Notes: generated by a model not told the origin, from the letters alone. A stretch of DNA of 64,000 nucleotides from Lingula anatina (GCF_001039355.2 NW_019775700.1:87153-151152); one strand, 5' to 3'. Counted from the stretch's first letter, positions 46,501-60,879 are shown. A program made the numbers and translations.

Positions 46501-49000
46501 ACGTGCCACAAGCCGACTTTTCATTGCAGTGGTAGTTTCGACATATTGCAAGATTGTATGCTCCTAAGCGGCAGGAGAGAGTTGACCCTTTAACACGTGA
46601 CCCTGTGACGCGCGACCATTTGACATTTTCACAGGATCTACCAGTATAGCGATATGGCCTCATACGCCCACTCACATGTACAGTTGTATGACTGCAAAGT
46701 TGCCACACATGAGAGCAATTGTTGTTGTATTCTACGGGCCTGTTCAATAAGAGTCTAAATTCAACGAAAATTCAACGAAAATTGTTCTTAGCAAAGACTT
46801 TGAAGTTTGCGCATTGAAATGGTATGTTGCACTTCACAAAAATGCTTCTTATCTAATTTTATTATAAGTTTAATAAAAAGAGTCAAAGAATTTCTAAGGA
46901 AAATTGTTAAATTATATCTATAGATAAATAGAAAGTTTGAAACTATAGGTAAAGTTTGCATATCGGTCGGCTTGAACTATATTTACACAATGTTATAAGT
47001 CTTAATTTGGTCACTTACTTTAACTCTACATTTTTTTCTGTTTTGTTTTGTTTTGTCTTTCTCAGACACGGCTTTTTTTATTCTAGACCAACAGAAATCC
47101 ATCGTTTTCAACAATGCAGCAGTTTGTTAAACAATTCGGCATAACTGAAAATAAAGCTGGAGATTGGTTGGGTAATTTGTTATTAGGCTGACAAATGTAA
47201 TCCATAATACATGTTTCGTTGTTTTGGGGTCCCAGAGGAGCTAGGGTGTGGGTGCACTAATCACTTTAACATTATCTCATTGTGGATTTGGGAGTTCCTC
47301 TTTTGATGAGATTAGTTGGGAATAGAACTTTCTGTGAAGATAACATCTATTTCATCATTTTGTGTACTTCAAATCTGACAATTAAGGCGTATTCTGTTAA
47401 GCTTTCTCAATTGTAAGACAGAGAGAAACAGGAGTATTCCTCCGATCAAGCGTCAGACTTATCGACAAAACGTCACCGGAACCATTGCAAACTGTATTAA
47501 GAACACCAAAGGAAATTAACCGATAGTTAGTTGTTACATGGTTTATTTTAAGATATGATACTCGAGGGATACCATTATGACGCATTTTACATAAAAAAAA
47601 TTCAGTCAATTTAGCTAGAAAAACCCGGTTGTACTTTCTGTTTTATGCCGTTTATTTGCCAGTTTGGCAATATCTAATACGGTTATCTTCAGCGATCCTT
47701 TGGTGCAGTTTATAGTTGTAAATGGTTAGCTCTTCACCGAATAAACGACATCTCATTTCAATGTAAACTTCTTTAAAGCATATACTTGGAAATCATTCCC
47801 AGACATCAGCGCCTAAATAACCAAATCCCTTGTGATATTTTTGCCACAGTGAAACAAAGAGAAATTCCGTTTATAACAGTCTTTAAAATTTTACACATCA
47901 CTCACATCTGTTGGTTACGCAGAAAAAGGTGTCTTCTTCAATTAATGGAATGGAAGACACAAAGCAAGGTGGACTGTGAATGGACTATTAAATGTCACTT
48001 TATCACATTTCGTTGGTATTCGAAAGGATGGCAGAACGCCATCCGTAATTTAACAGTGCAAGTTTACCTCTAGGGTGTTAAAGAAGCCACACTCCAGTGT
48101 CTTGTTGTCGGCTTTTCTTTCCATTATTAAGAACCACACCTTACAAAACTATTTACCATTTACCTCACATGCACGCTAACATGCACGCGGGTTTGAACAG
48201 ATGCAGTGACGTGCGCTAAAAACCGTTCTCAATTCGCGCGACAAATGAAGTGTCACCCTGAGACGATTTACTGACGTCCTTACGGTCCTCTTCATAGGGT
48301 GGTCCCGTCCTGTATTGCATGACTGTACTCATTACCCTCCCCGGGGGGTAAAAATAAGCGTATTTTGATTAAAAATTCTTTTGATTAACGGAGCAGCAAC
48401 ACGTAAATTGTTATTCCTTACGTTTGTTCCTGGCCAGGTGCTTTATCTGGGTAGATTAAACGCAGTGGGTTTGGACACGTTCCTATTTCCTCTCGCATTA
48501 TGGATCACTTCCACAGACGCTGGTAGGCCATGTGATTGCGTCCTCTCTTTATCTGTCGCCGTGACATTACAATAAAAGACAGCCGAGGTAGAACTGATAA
48601 CATCGCGTGCCCCAATTGCGTTTTATTTTTCATGAGGAATTAGAATTTGCGGACAGTGTTTTGATAGGGTTTTTATTTTGTATAATAGAAACGCATGCTT
48701 TGTAGTACGTTCTAGATAGCGTGCAAAGCGTTGTCACTTCAGTGCAAGTGGCAGAATGATATACAATGATAAATCTTAACAATAGTCTGCTTGTCAACTG
48801 AAATAACCAGAGTCCGTTTTGCTGCAAGTAAAATTGATCTGACAGTAGTTTTATTAAGCGATGGTTCCTCTTTATCAGGGAGGGACGGTTAGTGTACGGT
48901 GGTCTGTCGTGGCGGCAATGGACAGTACGTGGTCGCAGACAATGGTGAAGTTGTTGAAGTTTACTGGTTATAATTGTTATTCCTGTATATTGTATAACCT
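43540..49000. other. Intergenic DNA
   Basis: AT-rich sequence without a supported gene or named repeat. Open frames are short (below 100 codons), carry no recognised domain and lack consistent splice sites. Confidence 0.5.
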
Positions 49001-49010
49001 ATTTGCAAAA

Positions 49011-49124
49011 ATATTTCAGAATATAAAGGATTCTCTTTTATAAATGAAATATTTTCAGAGTATTCTGGATCCTCTTTTATATATGGAACATTTTCAGCGT
49101 ATTCTGATCATTACATACATGGAA
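49011..49124. repeat. Three imperfect tandem units of about 38-40 bp
   Basis: Units start at 49011, 49049 and 49089. They share TTTCAG[AC]RTATTCTG-like and CTTTTATA[AT]ATG[GA]AA-like words. Confidence 0.7.
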
Positions 49125-50076
49125 TTGTCGCAAAACAATGTTTGCCAACTTCAAACATAGGACGTTTTTCGCAACATTTATTTCGACTTTTTTCGCCAAT
49201 CCATGTATAGACAATGTCAAGTATTTGATTAGTTTATAATCCAGAGGCATGCGCATCTCCCTTGACAGGCTTGATGCCAATAAATTCTTGCCAATGTGTA
49301 GACTGGAATTCCGTTATATTACATTACCCTGTGCATAATAAATACTATGTAACGCCAATACGGGCGCTTTTGATTTATCTTTGCTCAAATATTTTACTGA
49401 GTACAACTCATTCTATAACACCTGGTCTTCTGATTTTTTCGCGTACAAGATATCATTCTCACATTAGGGAGGTGCCTTTTTTTCTTTTCAACCACGGCGA
49501 TGTAGTTGTTTACTCAACTTTAGGTCATCAATTTCTGACAGTTATTTTAGCAGCATACCATGTGTTAGCAGGCTATATTTCATTCTTTCTCTAACAATTC
49601 TGCGTTTTCTTTAATAAACACCACCCCAGATCACCAACACGTGGCACGTGTTAACCTTTAACTCCTCCTAAGTGTAAGGTGCTTTTGTTGTTTGAACTTG
49701 CGTAATTCATTAATAACTTAATTACACTAGTGGCTCCACACTTAAAGTATGCCTCCAGTGGCAATTGTTACCATATGCAGGTTCTAAGAATAGCCCGTGT
49801 TTAAACTTTATCCGTGTGTCAGATTCTGTCGAGTAACATTCGTTATGAATCACTCGAGGCACCTTAGTGAAAACGTGAAAAAAATAATGATAATGTAATG
49901 TTTGTAATCAAAATACGTCCCAACAGTACTAAGTAAGTCAGGTCACCGGGGAGTCTGTTAAATCAAGAACATGATCTAACTGTCTAATTGATTCCGATAA
50001 ACTACAAGTCCCAATTAAATCTCACGAGGTTTATTGTAGTGCCCCTACTCATACTCAGGCTTGGAACTCCCATCAC

Positions 50077-50419
50077 AATAACGGGTACCGGAGAAGATCA
50101 GCATTGGTCAGAATTGTGCCGGAAGTGACGTGCAGTGGTGTTAGAAGCGAAGCTGAGTGGTCATTTTANCCTTCAAGTTACGTGTCACGTTTTCATATCA
50201 TGCGTCTATTATTTCTACAAGTATTCTCTGCCCAAAATGCGTAAAAAAGGAGAGTTATCTTACCATGTTGTTTAGAAAACTTCTTTTTCCTCCGACAACC
50301 CGTCTTCACTGCCGTTCACCTCTATGTTAAAATGACCACTCAGCTTCGCTTCTAACACCACTGCACGTCACTTCCGGCACAATTCTGACCAATGCTGATC
50401 TTCTCCGGTACCCGTTATT
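50077..50419. repeat. Perfect 92-bp inverted repeat with a 159-bp spacer
   Basis: Arms 50077-50168 and 50328-50419 are identical in reverse complement over all 92 bases by direct reading. The left arm ends at an N (50169). The outer flanks do not match, and there is no target duplication. The spacer holds an ATG|GTAAGA on the minus strand that could be a splice donor. Confidence 0.93.
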
Positions 50420-51600
50420 GACCAGTACCTATTAGTAACATATTTAAATTATCGAAATTACCCGATTATACACACTGCCGGTTACGGAAGTACCGACTTA
50501 TATTCGTAAGAAACAGAGATAGAATTATGCAATGATTATAAATGTTTGGCTTTTCAAATTACCCATGTTAGGTGACGCTTTCCTCCAATTATTAATGTCG
50601 TATACACACACGCTTTGCGCCATATGTGAACCTGAAATCTGTGAATATTGAAAAGAATCTTCGAAGCAATGCACCAAGACACGTGACGCGTCCCACGTGA
50701 CCATTCGTCAACCCAACGAGGCCATCCGCATGATGATACCTATTGGTCCATTAAATTGCTTGCGTTCATGTTGTGATACAAGCGGTTTCGGTTTAATTGG
50801 ACTGAACTCATTAGCACACTTAATATGGCGTCCCCAGTGACAGCTAGTCAACACAACAAGGACATTAATAAATTGATACTTACCGGACCGTTAAATTACT
50901 CGTTCTCTAGATCACCATGATGACATTTGTATGGTAATTTCTGATCTCTTTGGGGTCCGTGTCCTTATCACGTGTTTGTATCGGGTCAGGACGGTCTTTG
51001 GGGTAAGCAGTGCATACATGGTGTATGCTGTCTGTTAAGTGCATTTTGATATACTTATTAAGAGCATTACTGAGATTTGTGTGTACATGGGGTTTTAAGG
51101 AGGCAATGCAATGCGTTATGTAAATAACTGCAGGTTTATTCACTTGAAGTACGATGGAAAGACTAATAAACGTATTTTATTCTCACATATATCATTTCGT
51201 TTTTCCATTTCTTAAACTTAAGAAAAAGCAACTGGTGCGCCTTACAAAAAGAGACTAAAATGGCAAAAAAAAAAAAAATAGCTGTAATTACCCATCACTT
51301 ACATTGTAGACCTGAAAGTGCATGATAATATACGTTTTGAATTGTAGTTTAGTGGTGTGTGGCATATACCATATAAGATGGTTATAAACATTATAAGATA
51401 ACGGGGCATGATACCATGATGCGCTTCTTCAAATCACCCATATGAGGCAATTAAGTTGTGCCGAGGGAGCTGAAATTGATAAAATGGAAAGGTTTAACAG
51501 TATTGATAGGTGTATGATCCAATTGGAAGTACAGTAAATTATTTGTCCAGATATATCCACTGTGAGACAGGCAACAGCTGTCTAGTTGTCAAATTACGTC
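50420..51600. other. Intergenic DNA
   Basis: No supported gene or repeat. It contains several CACGTG and CACGTGA words (about 50680-50700 and 50970), whose role is unknown. Confidence 0.5.
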
Positions 51601-51612
51601 ATGGCCAACGTG

Positions 51613-51792
51613 CCGGTGTGACAGGAATGGTAGTCCGCTAGGAACTGTAGTCCGTTCCCCATTACTTTGTACAGGTAACATTCTTCAATTCGTCCCATAT
51701 ACTAACCCCAATACTCCAACTAACCCTAACCTGTACTAATCATATGGGAACCCGGACTTCCATTCCAAGGACTACCATTCCTGTCACACCGG
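51613..51792. mobile_element. Foldback MITE with perfect 24-bp ends
   Basis: The terminal 24 bases are perfect inverted repeats (51613-51636 and 51769-51792), beginning CCGGTGTGACAGGAATGG. Imperfect pairing continues inwards for another 40-50 bases, through GTAGTCCG/TTCCC and GTACAGGT. The centre holds CTAACCCTAACC-like words. No target duplication is clear. Confidence 0.8.
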
Positions 51793-53360
51793 TCGCCGCT
51801 GTGCAAGATATATGTCGAGAAGTGAAGTATCACTTCGCTTGAAATTAACTGCATCCACTTTTTTGATCCACGTTTAGTCTAGCTGACGACCATCGAGAAT
51901 ACATGTATATCACCGAGACCTGAAACCCCAAACCCCAAAAACCTCTTTAAGTCGCAGTGAACAAAGATCGCGGTTTGTGTTTACCGCAATCATCCTCCCC
52001 TGGGGACTGGTGGTTATTATAGATATAGAAGCTCATAAATCCTTGCTTACAGATGACTTTTAAAATACTGAGTATGGATGTAATCTTAACCACCCACTGG
52101 GCATTGTCTTAATGCAGATGCTTTAAGTGCACTTGTGTTTTTAAGTCGTTGGGTGTGTTTACAATGAATCTATCGCACCAGCTACTGCGCACTAACCCCA
52201 CGGGGACCCTGGTTGTATGCAATCGGTTTATCAGATTTTTTTTTTCTTTTGAGAAGAATACAGAAAACTGGTGATTACAAAAGTGTGTCGGAAAGAAGAG
52301 GCAGCGTGTTAATTTTAAAAACTAATTGCATTCATCGGAGTTAGTGCTCAGTAGCTAGTGCGACAGATTCACTGTGAACGCACCACAGACGCGAGGTTGA
52401 GCTGGTTTGAGAAAAGATATGTAATGTTGTCTTTATGTGGGTGTCACTGATAGCACTTGGTCTTTGATTAATTTCGAGGAAAACGGTCGAATGATGTTGG
52501 GTATGATACGCAGTGAAGTATGAACACATGGACATAAAATCTGCGCTGGGTGGTGTGTACTTTTATTATTTCCATTGCGAGTGTTTGCTGGGGAAGGGGG
52601 GGGGGGGTAAACAAGTGATTTACAGAAGACATTATGGCATAATATGTAGGCTGTAATAGAATTTTTCATTCAAATAGAAAAACTGGGAGAGGTGATTAAA
52701 AGATAAATATTAACAAGTTAAAAGTTCTTAAAAGGTATGATGCAAAGTTGCATGGGGTTTATAGAAAAACGGTAGGAATACACTATGTCATCTATACAAA
52801 ACGATTAAAAATATCAAAAAAGTAATTGTCTTCAGGCTACATGTGCCATAAATGTTTGACCAGGTTATATTAACCATAAAAACAAACGATTGGCGGTTGC
52901 AAAAAGTGTGTTCGAACAAACTATAGATGGCGCCACTTGCGCCATTATTCAAATCCCCTCATATTCCTCTAATATGATTATACCAGCATCTCTGTTTCGA
53001 TGCCAAACCGGAGCGGCATTTCTATACACAGACGGAATTATAAGATTAGATTCCAACTCCAGTAGGTTTCCAAAATGATAGGAAACACATGTAGATCCAT
53101 CCACAGATTAGATACTTGTATACAGTATGTAGGCACCAAGACTGCCAACTGTAGGCGGGTTACACGATTAAGAATTGGAGTTGTTCATAGATTTAATTTC
53201 ATTTTTAACCCCCTAGCTGTCACGAAGCCATTGCTGATTACAGTTCATTTCATTCTTTATTTTTCCAAATTTCTTTGAATAGTGAATCCCATTTTAGGCG
53301 AAACTTTGGGTTGTTATCTCTTTATCAGATAATCTAGCTATCAATTTGTTTTTGTACTTA

Positions 53361-53470
53361 TTTATCTATTTATCTTTATTTTGCAAAATGAACAAAAAAA
53401 ATCAAATACCACATTTATCTATTTATCTTTATATTGCAAAATGAACAAAAAATAATCAAATACCACATTG
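53361..53470. repeat. Two tandem 53-bp units
   Basis: TTTATCTATTTATCTTTA begins both units (53361 and 53414), and each ends ATCAAATACCACATT. A further motif, CATTGCGGTAGTG, is repeated at about 53466 and 53502. Confidence 0.85.
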
Positions 53471-53779
53471 CGGTAGTGGAGCTGTAACTTAGATTGTACA
53501 ACATTGCGGTAGTGTAATACAATGATACACAACAATGCATTATTGTTGTACAATCTTAGTACCAGATCAACTAACGCACTGCGCATCTTACATAATATAA
53601 TAGCAATCCTTGCTTTGGCCAGATTAAGTACAATGCTACGTGTTGTATTACTGCTAAAGGCTCTCATCTCAACTGACATATACTAGTATACTGGTAACTC
53701 CCAGCTGTCTCAGTAATTCATACGCGTTAAAACGTCCAACAATACGGGAATCGATCGGTCCGGTCATGGGGCGTTACCG

Positions 53780-53793
53780 CCCCCCCCCCCCCC
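53780..53793. repeat. Poly-C run
   Basis: A homopolymer of about 14 C. Similar C-rich tracts occur at about 13981, 21677, 32263 and 38406. Confidence 0.85.
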
Positions 53794-53799
53794 TCCCTC

Positions 53800-56700
53800 C
53801 CAATAGAAGCATTGATCAGTAATGTTTAGGCCCCTAAATAATGGCACACTTAATGCCTGCAACACCGGGAATCACTGAACGAGATATCTCCAGAACATGG
53901 GGTCGACTTGTGTATCGATGCATGTCCTGTTATCGCTCGCTTTCTCATTATATGTCCCAACGGTTCCTTTCATATCTCCCTAAGTGACGCAATGGCCTAT
54001 TACATGTATGACAGCAATTAATGTAGTGGCGATGCTTGGTTTGATGTCTAGACAAGTTTTTAATTATTTCATACGATGAGAGACAATGACACCTTCACCC
54101 ATTCACGCAAACAGGCACCAAAGACAAACACTACAAGATTAATTAGTGTACACACACTGTATGCCAGGTTGCCTCCTCTTCAGAAAGCTGTCGCCTATCC
54201 TGCGAATGATAACATGACAATACGTTGTACATACAGGAAAAACCCTCTGTCTCTGCAAAATACAATAGTCGTATAATCATCCATTATTCATATAATCTCA
54301 TTTTCGTATATGCAAAGTTAATTTGAAAAAATAGACAAGGTTTATTTATCTATTCAATGATCTGTCGTATTATTACGTTATATGTCAGTTACGCATTGAT
54401 TAACTTATCGATTTATTCATTTGAGCTATCGACCCCAGATGTTGTGATTAAATTGAGTTCAGTTCTGTGATAAGAATTCAGACATGTTTTTCAGTTACTT
54501 AACAGAATTTTGTCAATTACGTAGAGACGAGATCTAAGGACTTGAGGAGGAGGGGGGCACAGATAAAACAATTCTTTTGATTCACCTGCACATAGATATC
54601 TTTTGTTGACATCACAAACTAGTATATAAACATACAAAAGTCACAATAAACATTTTAACACGATATATTTGCTAATAGTCAGGATTTACAGAAAACACCA
54701 CATTTCATAACACCCTTAACGCATGCATACCAGGAACCAAATAAAGTTACACTTAGCACCGAAGCACATTAATTCACTTTTTAATTTTTTAAAAATATAA
54801 CAACAAAAACACTAAAGCATCACGGTATATCACTTAATGTTAAACCTTTATCTTACACAGTACATTAATTGTCATAATATAATTCACCATCACAATGAAA
54901 AATCCGGGCAACCTTCAGTAAAAGCTTATTTTAAACTTCGTCAGTACACCCGGCCTTTTATCATTAATGAAAGTTACATGCAATGTTGTAAAACTAAATC
55001 AGTAATTTAAACAAGCACAAATAGGCATACATGTAGATCGCAATTGTAAAAATGTGTAGTATTTATATGGCATGTGGAGAAATAAATATATACAACACCC
55101 GGCCTATAAGTTACATGTACCAAAATTTGTACATTTATCTAAACAAATGTACAGGCAAGTTTAACCCCGACCCGACAAATGAAGACTTAATGTACGCTTA
55201 AGTATCCACACATAAAAGTGTCTCGCGAAAATCCCTCATGCATGATTCAAACTCATTATTTATAATCTCCTGTGAGACGCAGGTCAACTCGTTAAGAATG
55301 TTTAGCTGCTAATGAATTTGAAAACGACTTCCGGGTTCTTTCCGCTGGCTGTCTAACGAGGCGTTTATGAATAAATACATAACATTCCCCAGCGGTTGAA
55401 CAAATTACTTAAAGCAATATGTACTTTTTAGAAAATACCACCATTTTCGTAGCAACAAACAAATGTTCTCAAATCTTTTCATGTGGCTCGCTATTTTTTT
55501 CTTCATTTTTAGCCGAGACGCCTGTCTGACTTGTAAAAATCTGATCTTAGTTTTTAGAAAAAAAAAACGTGTTTATTTGGCCACAAAGTACATTGTAGTT
55601 GTCAACTTATATAAAACACCGCGTCTGTTTTATAAGAAAAAAAACATGGCTAATGTTGAAAACCATTATTTACTTTATTTTGGTGGATTATTGTAGATTC
55701 AATTTGACTGAAGTAGAAACTTCCGGGATAATATCGATGCCCATGTCAGATATTTGACGGGCGTCGATGTATAATGGGAACATTGTCCAAGGACAGTGTG
55801 AAAACAAAAGTTCGAAGCTTGGTGATTAAGCTTAAAATCAAGTGCGATTTTGCAGGATTTGGAAGAAACTGAATGAAAAATAATGTCACTCTAGCGATAG
55901 CGATGAATAAAAACCTTCAGTTTATCCAGAGATATTTTCCTATTGTTTTCTCTTGACTAAATTCTGTCGAACTCACGCGCTATCGTCAGGTATTTAAGGA
56001 TATCTCGGTTGAGGCCCATTAACTTTGCCAATTTTACTCCCATAAAAGGGTTTCAATATCAAAGACAAGGCGTTTTGAACCCCAGCTTGATATGTTGACT
56101 AGATCTGAAACACTTTAAATTTACTTATACTAGCTGCGTTATTTGTCATACCATTTAACGTGTGCACTAGGCTGCAGTCTACGCTGTCTTACATCCTCAT
56201 TTACAGCCTTACATCATCAGTTTCGAAGAGGAGGACAGTGTTAGCACAATCCAAAGGTGTATTAATCATCTTAGGTAAAGGAACAAAATAAAAGAGCTCA
56301 TTGAGTTACTTTACCTTTTTACTTACTATTAATTTCTTAAAACGGATTTAATTGTGAATGTTTATGGACCCCTTTGTCCTTGAATTTTTTATCCCTTTGT
56401 TGAAGTGTTGTGAAATGTCAGTCCATGCAAGGAGACATGCACAAGAAGACGTTTCTCAGAGTAAGATAATCGAACTAATAGAGTAAGATACGCAGCCGCT
56501 ACTTGCTGCGCACCTGCTGGTGACTGTACATGTAACACGCGATTACTTCATAAATATATGGAATTAATCACCTTCCAGAGCCAGTTTTACATGGAAAAGC
56601 ATAATCAGCGCAGACAAGAACCGGTTTTATAACTAGGAGAGAGAGGGAGATAATGTGATTACACGTTTTTTGTTAACCTCACTGTATCTTGTTAAAACGT

Positions 56701-59700
56701 GTTTTATCTAAATATTTCAGTAAAAGACATTTCATTGTCATGTATGCATGCATACACACATTTTTTTCCATTATATTCAACGCTCGTTGTGAATACAATG
56801 CCACATTTAGTCCATTACAATATAATGAAAGCGATATTCATGTGCCACGCAAATGGGCATTTTCCAAATATTTACTTGAGATGTTTATCATATTTGTCAT
56901 GAAACACCTGGGTCGTCCCATTACAACACAAAAGATGAAAATGGCGCTTTACTGAAACTCTCTTGATACTGTCAGTGAATCAACAGGTTGGAAAAAAGAC
57001 TCCAAAAATGTCGGTTTTACCTGTAGCTATAGACGAATGAGCAATTGTAAACAACAGTAAATATAATAATAATAATAATAATGAATTAATAATGATAACA
57101 ATTTATTTTAAGTCTGTAATCCACTGAAAATGTTCAATAGATTTTACATTTCATATTACAAAGCTGGACGATGGCAATGAAATTGACTCTTGCGCGTGAA
57201 CTGGATCCTACGTATTGAAAATGAGGTCACAAAGTTTCGATCTTATCACAAGGTCTTCGTCAGATAAATTCATGTTGAGTTGTCTAGTATACAAGAGTTA
57301 ATTTAATTTCCATCGTTATGTAAGTTAAAGAACAACTGAACGAATCGAAACACACACTTTGGCAAAATAGTAAGGCGATCCAACAACATTCAGAAGTAGA
57401 ACAACGCATTTCTAGACAACACAGCCTTTAAAAACATTCCAAGAACAATTGTAATGAAATCTCATCACAAAATGACCTCACCCCGAACTGACGGGAGTTG
57501 CGTCAAACTAAACAGTGTATGTTTCTGAAGCTACATGCTTGAGGAAGATCCTAATGACACCATTAGGAGATGATTCTCGGCGTCACCTGTAACATCAAGT
57601 TTCACAAAAAAGAGACACCCAAGAGACTCTCACGTAAACACCAAGTTTCAAAACAAAAAGGAAATTAGAAAAAAAAACTCGGTCACAAATTGGAAGAGGC
57701 TTTTCTCGGCATGCAGTACATGTAACACATTGCTAATTGCTTTCGATGCGGTCTTTGGTCCTCTGAGAGTAGTCAATGGGGCATCAACTGTTCATTTTGA
57801 TTACATCAACAATCCTATCACATTACAACAACTGCATTAGAACAACTGCATTAACACAACTACATTAAAACGAGAGAAATAGAACAAATTACTCTGTCGG
57901 TTACACTAACGAGTTGGTGAGCTTAATAAGATGTAGCCAACTATATCCAGTACCGCAGTCCCTGCAAAACATGCTGAACGAACGGCCAATTCATCAATCT
58001 CCCAGAAAATAATTCCTGTTGCTCACACTGAGGTAGCTTCACATGAAGAATATGTGTATGAAGAATATGAGAAGGCCAAAGGGTTCAAATGACCACTAAT
58101 TTTACACACAACCTGGTCACTTTGACAGGTTTCGGGTGGCAATGACAGTGTATCTAAAGGTCAAAATCGTTTCGATTATTAAAACTCTCTAGAAATACTA
58201 CATCTTGACCGATTAAGTTGTAATTTAAGTTAAAGGCCCAGTATGCTACATACATGTATCATATGTAGGATACACCCTTTCCACTGTCAGTGGCTGAAGA
58301 GGGGTAGGAGTTTACGTCTTTGTATTGAGGGCATGAAGATGAGGACAGTTTCTTCAATTTTCCTGTCGGTCGTAACCAGACATAAAATTGACCTTGTATT
58401 CAAATCCTTCAAAATTCCTTTTTAAACAAAGTACGTTTTTGTCCTAATGTTGCAAAGGCAGCTATTATCGCTTATATAATAGCATTACTTTATCTGCCAC
58501 AACCGGGATATGTTTCCAGAGATTTGATTAAAAACAATGCATGTTACTGTCAACAAAAGTGACGCTGAATAAAATATTGATTGATGTTTGCATGCTTTTC
58601 GTCTGTTTTCTTGTGTTTTTCTCTGAATATCTTTAATGCTCTTCGTGCCATCTCCAAGTTCAGTCGCCCAAACAAGAAAACAGAAAGTTAAGCACCAGAA
58701 ACGAAACGCCGTAATGGCGTACAATGATGAGTTCCGGCGAAGAAGAAAACATCAAATTAAGATGTAAAAAATCGATTGGAATGTGATAGAAACGCTCGCT
58801 CACTTCGTCTGCCTGCTACAATTCATTACCCCTCTCCCAGGCCATGTTACAAGCGTGGAAGCCGTGAGAGTGTTTTGAAGGTGTAATTGGTTTCTGCCCC
58901 TTCCGGTCGCGTGGTATGCACAGACAACGCGTGCCCTTCATGTGCTGGTATGTTGAAATGGTACAAAACTACAAACTAAAGCAAATATTCACTAATAGCG
59001 TGTGGAGATAATTAGATTTTTGTGCGGTTTGGAGATCATTAGGTAACCATGCAGTTGATAATATATATATATACACGTACAGTGTAAAAATCGTATCCAA
59101 ATACTCAATGTCAGCATTTGCAGCGACAACGCGTGCTTATATTAGTTTATCTTTCGCCTCGTAAAATATTAAATAAAATTTTAAGATATTTTAGTAATTT
59201 AAATCGCGTGTTATATCTGAAGGTCGAAATCTGGCTTCCTCGCATGCATATAATATTTTCGTATTCCGCATGAGTTTTCTGTGGCAAACTGACCGTTTGA
59301 CCTTCACCTTGCACAGCTTGCCCCGAACTAAGGCCACCTAATTTTCGACTGGCAATTGAGTTGGAAGGTAAAATCAAACATTTTACTCCCGTCCTGAGCC
59401 GCGATGTACTGTCCTAAATCGAAGACCATTGGAATCAATGAAATTTAGCGTTTTTAACATTGCAGAAGCTACACGGTCCGCGCTTTTGAATTAGCGGCTC
59501 TACAAGCACAAAGCACTACAGGATGTGCCAGAGAGAACCCGGAGGTTGGATAAAATTAATAGATAGCAGTGAAAATTACACGCAGTTTCTTAACCACGTG
59601 GGAAATAACCTTAATAAGATGAATCTCACCACCTCTCGGCTTTACCGTAGCATAAAAGAGAACAGATTTAACGATATTACAGGTGCGTGAACGGAAGGTC

Positions 59701-60630
59701 AAGGTTACCCTCGGTCTGTAGCACCGGCTCTGGGTGGCAATTGATGGCTCCAAAGGTTGTCTCTGTCTCATGCCATGTTCTGCTTACAAAACTCATATTG
59801 ACGAAATATCTTTCGTACTGAATAACATTAACTGAAATACTGCAAAAAAAAAATCCTTTTTCCATTTGTTTTGATTATTGACGACAGGAACTACCAGAAG
59901 CAATGGGTTTTGTTATCTTATCGCACATTTTGGACTACTAGGGCCTAAGTTGGATTGATGGACCATCTACAATGACGCTTTTTAGGCACCATGGGCCCCA
60001 GTTGGACACTATCAATATACCCAGCATGTCTCGTAGAGTATGTCTTATTTTAACTGCTCAGAGAGAAGCCCTACATATTGACCATCACGTCACGGTTCAT
60101 TGCCCACTGAACCATTTACTCACGGTGCTTTACTCCTTTGATGGATGAGGTTTTTGTTGTACACAAACAAATCGATGCCAATGCAATTGACATCAAACCA
60201 AAAGATTTGTGAATTCCTTTTTTTACGTTAACTGTTCAGGGGATATACCCGTACTGTAGGTTTGAGCTTTAACCAGACCCTGCCCCAGATCCTCCTTGAA
60301 AAAAAACATTTCGTGTGGAATCTCTTTGCTAAATGGTTCCCGTATAGTTTCAGATTTAAATTACGAAGATACAGTGTATACACTCATAAAGTTTTGTTGC
60401 CTTTCCAGTATACTTAATTGTATATACCAGTATCACACCTTTTCGATCGAGAAAGCCTCTTTCAGCTCTTTGGCAAGAAACCTTGCACCTCCATCAAGAC
60501 CTTTCACTGTTTGAATAATTCTGTTTTACAGAAGAAACTTGGCGAGTGTCCCCGTGGAGAGGAATTAAAAGGCGCCGGTGACAGTGATGGAATGTCCTCT
60601 CTGCTGTCTTTGCAAGATAATGACAAGGAA
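53800..60630. other. Intergenic DNA
   Basis: No gene is supported. It contains small repeats only: an (ATA)n run at about 57064-57083 and a 15-16-bp tandem unit (ACAACTGCATTA-like) at 57825-57870. The frame at 60418-60684 follows a TTTTACAG acceptor-like site, but its end is MITE family A sequence. Confidence 0.5.
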
Positions 60631-60639
60631 AATCTAAAA

Positions 60640-60876
60640 AAAAGCATTCCCATTAACATCATCGGCCTACGTGGATCGACCTAATTGCGCCGAGACTCCA
60701 CCTGAGTGCAGTCAGTTTAATTGGATGACACGCCTTCTTTTGTTTCCGACGTACTCTTATCATCACCAGCTTTTATGTATCCAGGCTTGTTAATCTTTTG
60801 AAATAATAACATTAAGCGAAAGTCCCCCTGAGCTGGGTCGATCCACTTAGACCGATTATTTCATGGAAACGGGGCT
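60640..60876. mobile_element. MITE family A, copy 5 (diverged)
   Basis: The left end has GCATTCCCATTAACATCATC and CGTGGATCGACCTAATT. The right end has GGGTCGATCCACTTAGACCG and CATGGAAACGGGG, in inverted arrangement. The ends resemble copy 2 most closely. No clear target duplication. Confidence 0.55.
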
Positions 60877-60879
60877 TTA

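Noticed and set aside
53466-53560. Repeated CATTGCGGTAGTG words and a TTGTACAAT inverted pair, considered as a CRISPR-like or regulatory array
   Set aside because: Only two word copies with unequal context in a eukaryotic genome; a simple local duplication explains them.
60418-60684. 88-codon frame after an acceptor-like TTTTACAG
   Set aside because: Its 3' end lies in a MITE family A copy, and no upstream exon or homology is visible.
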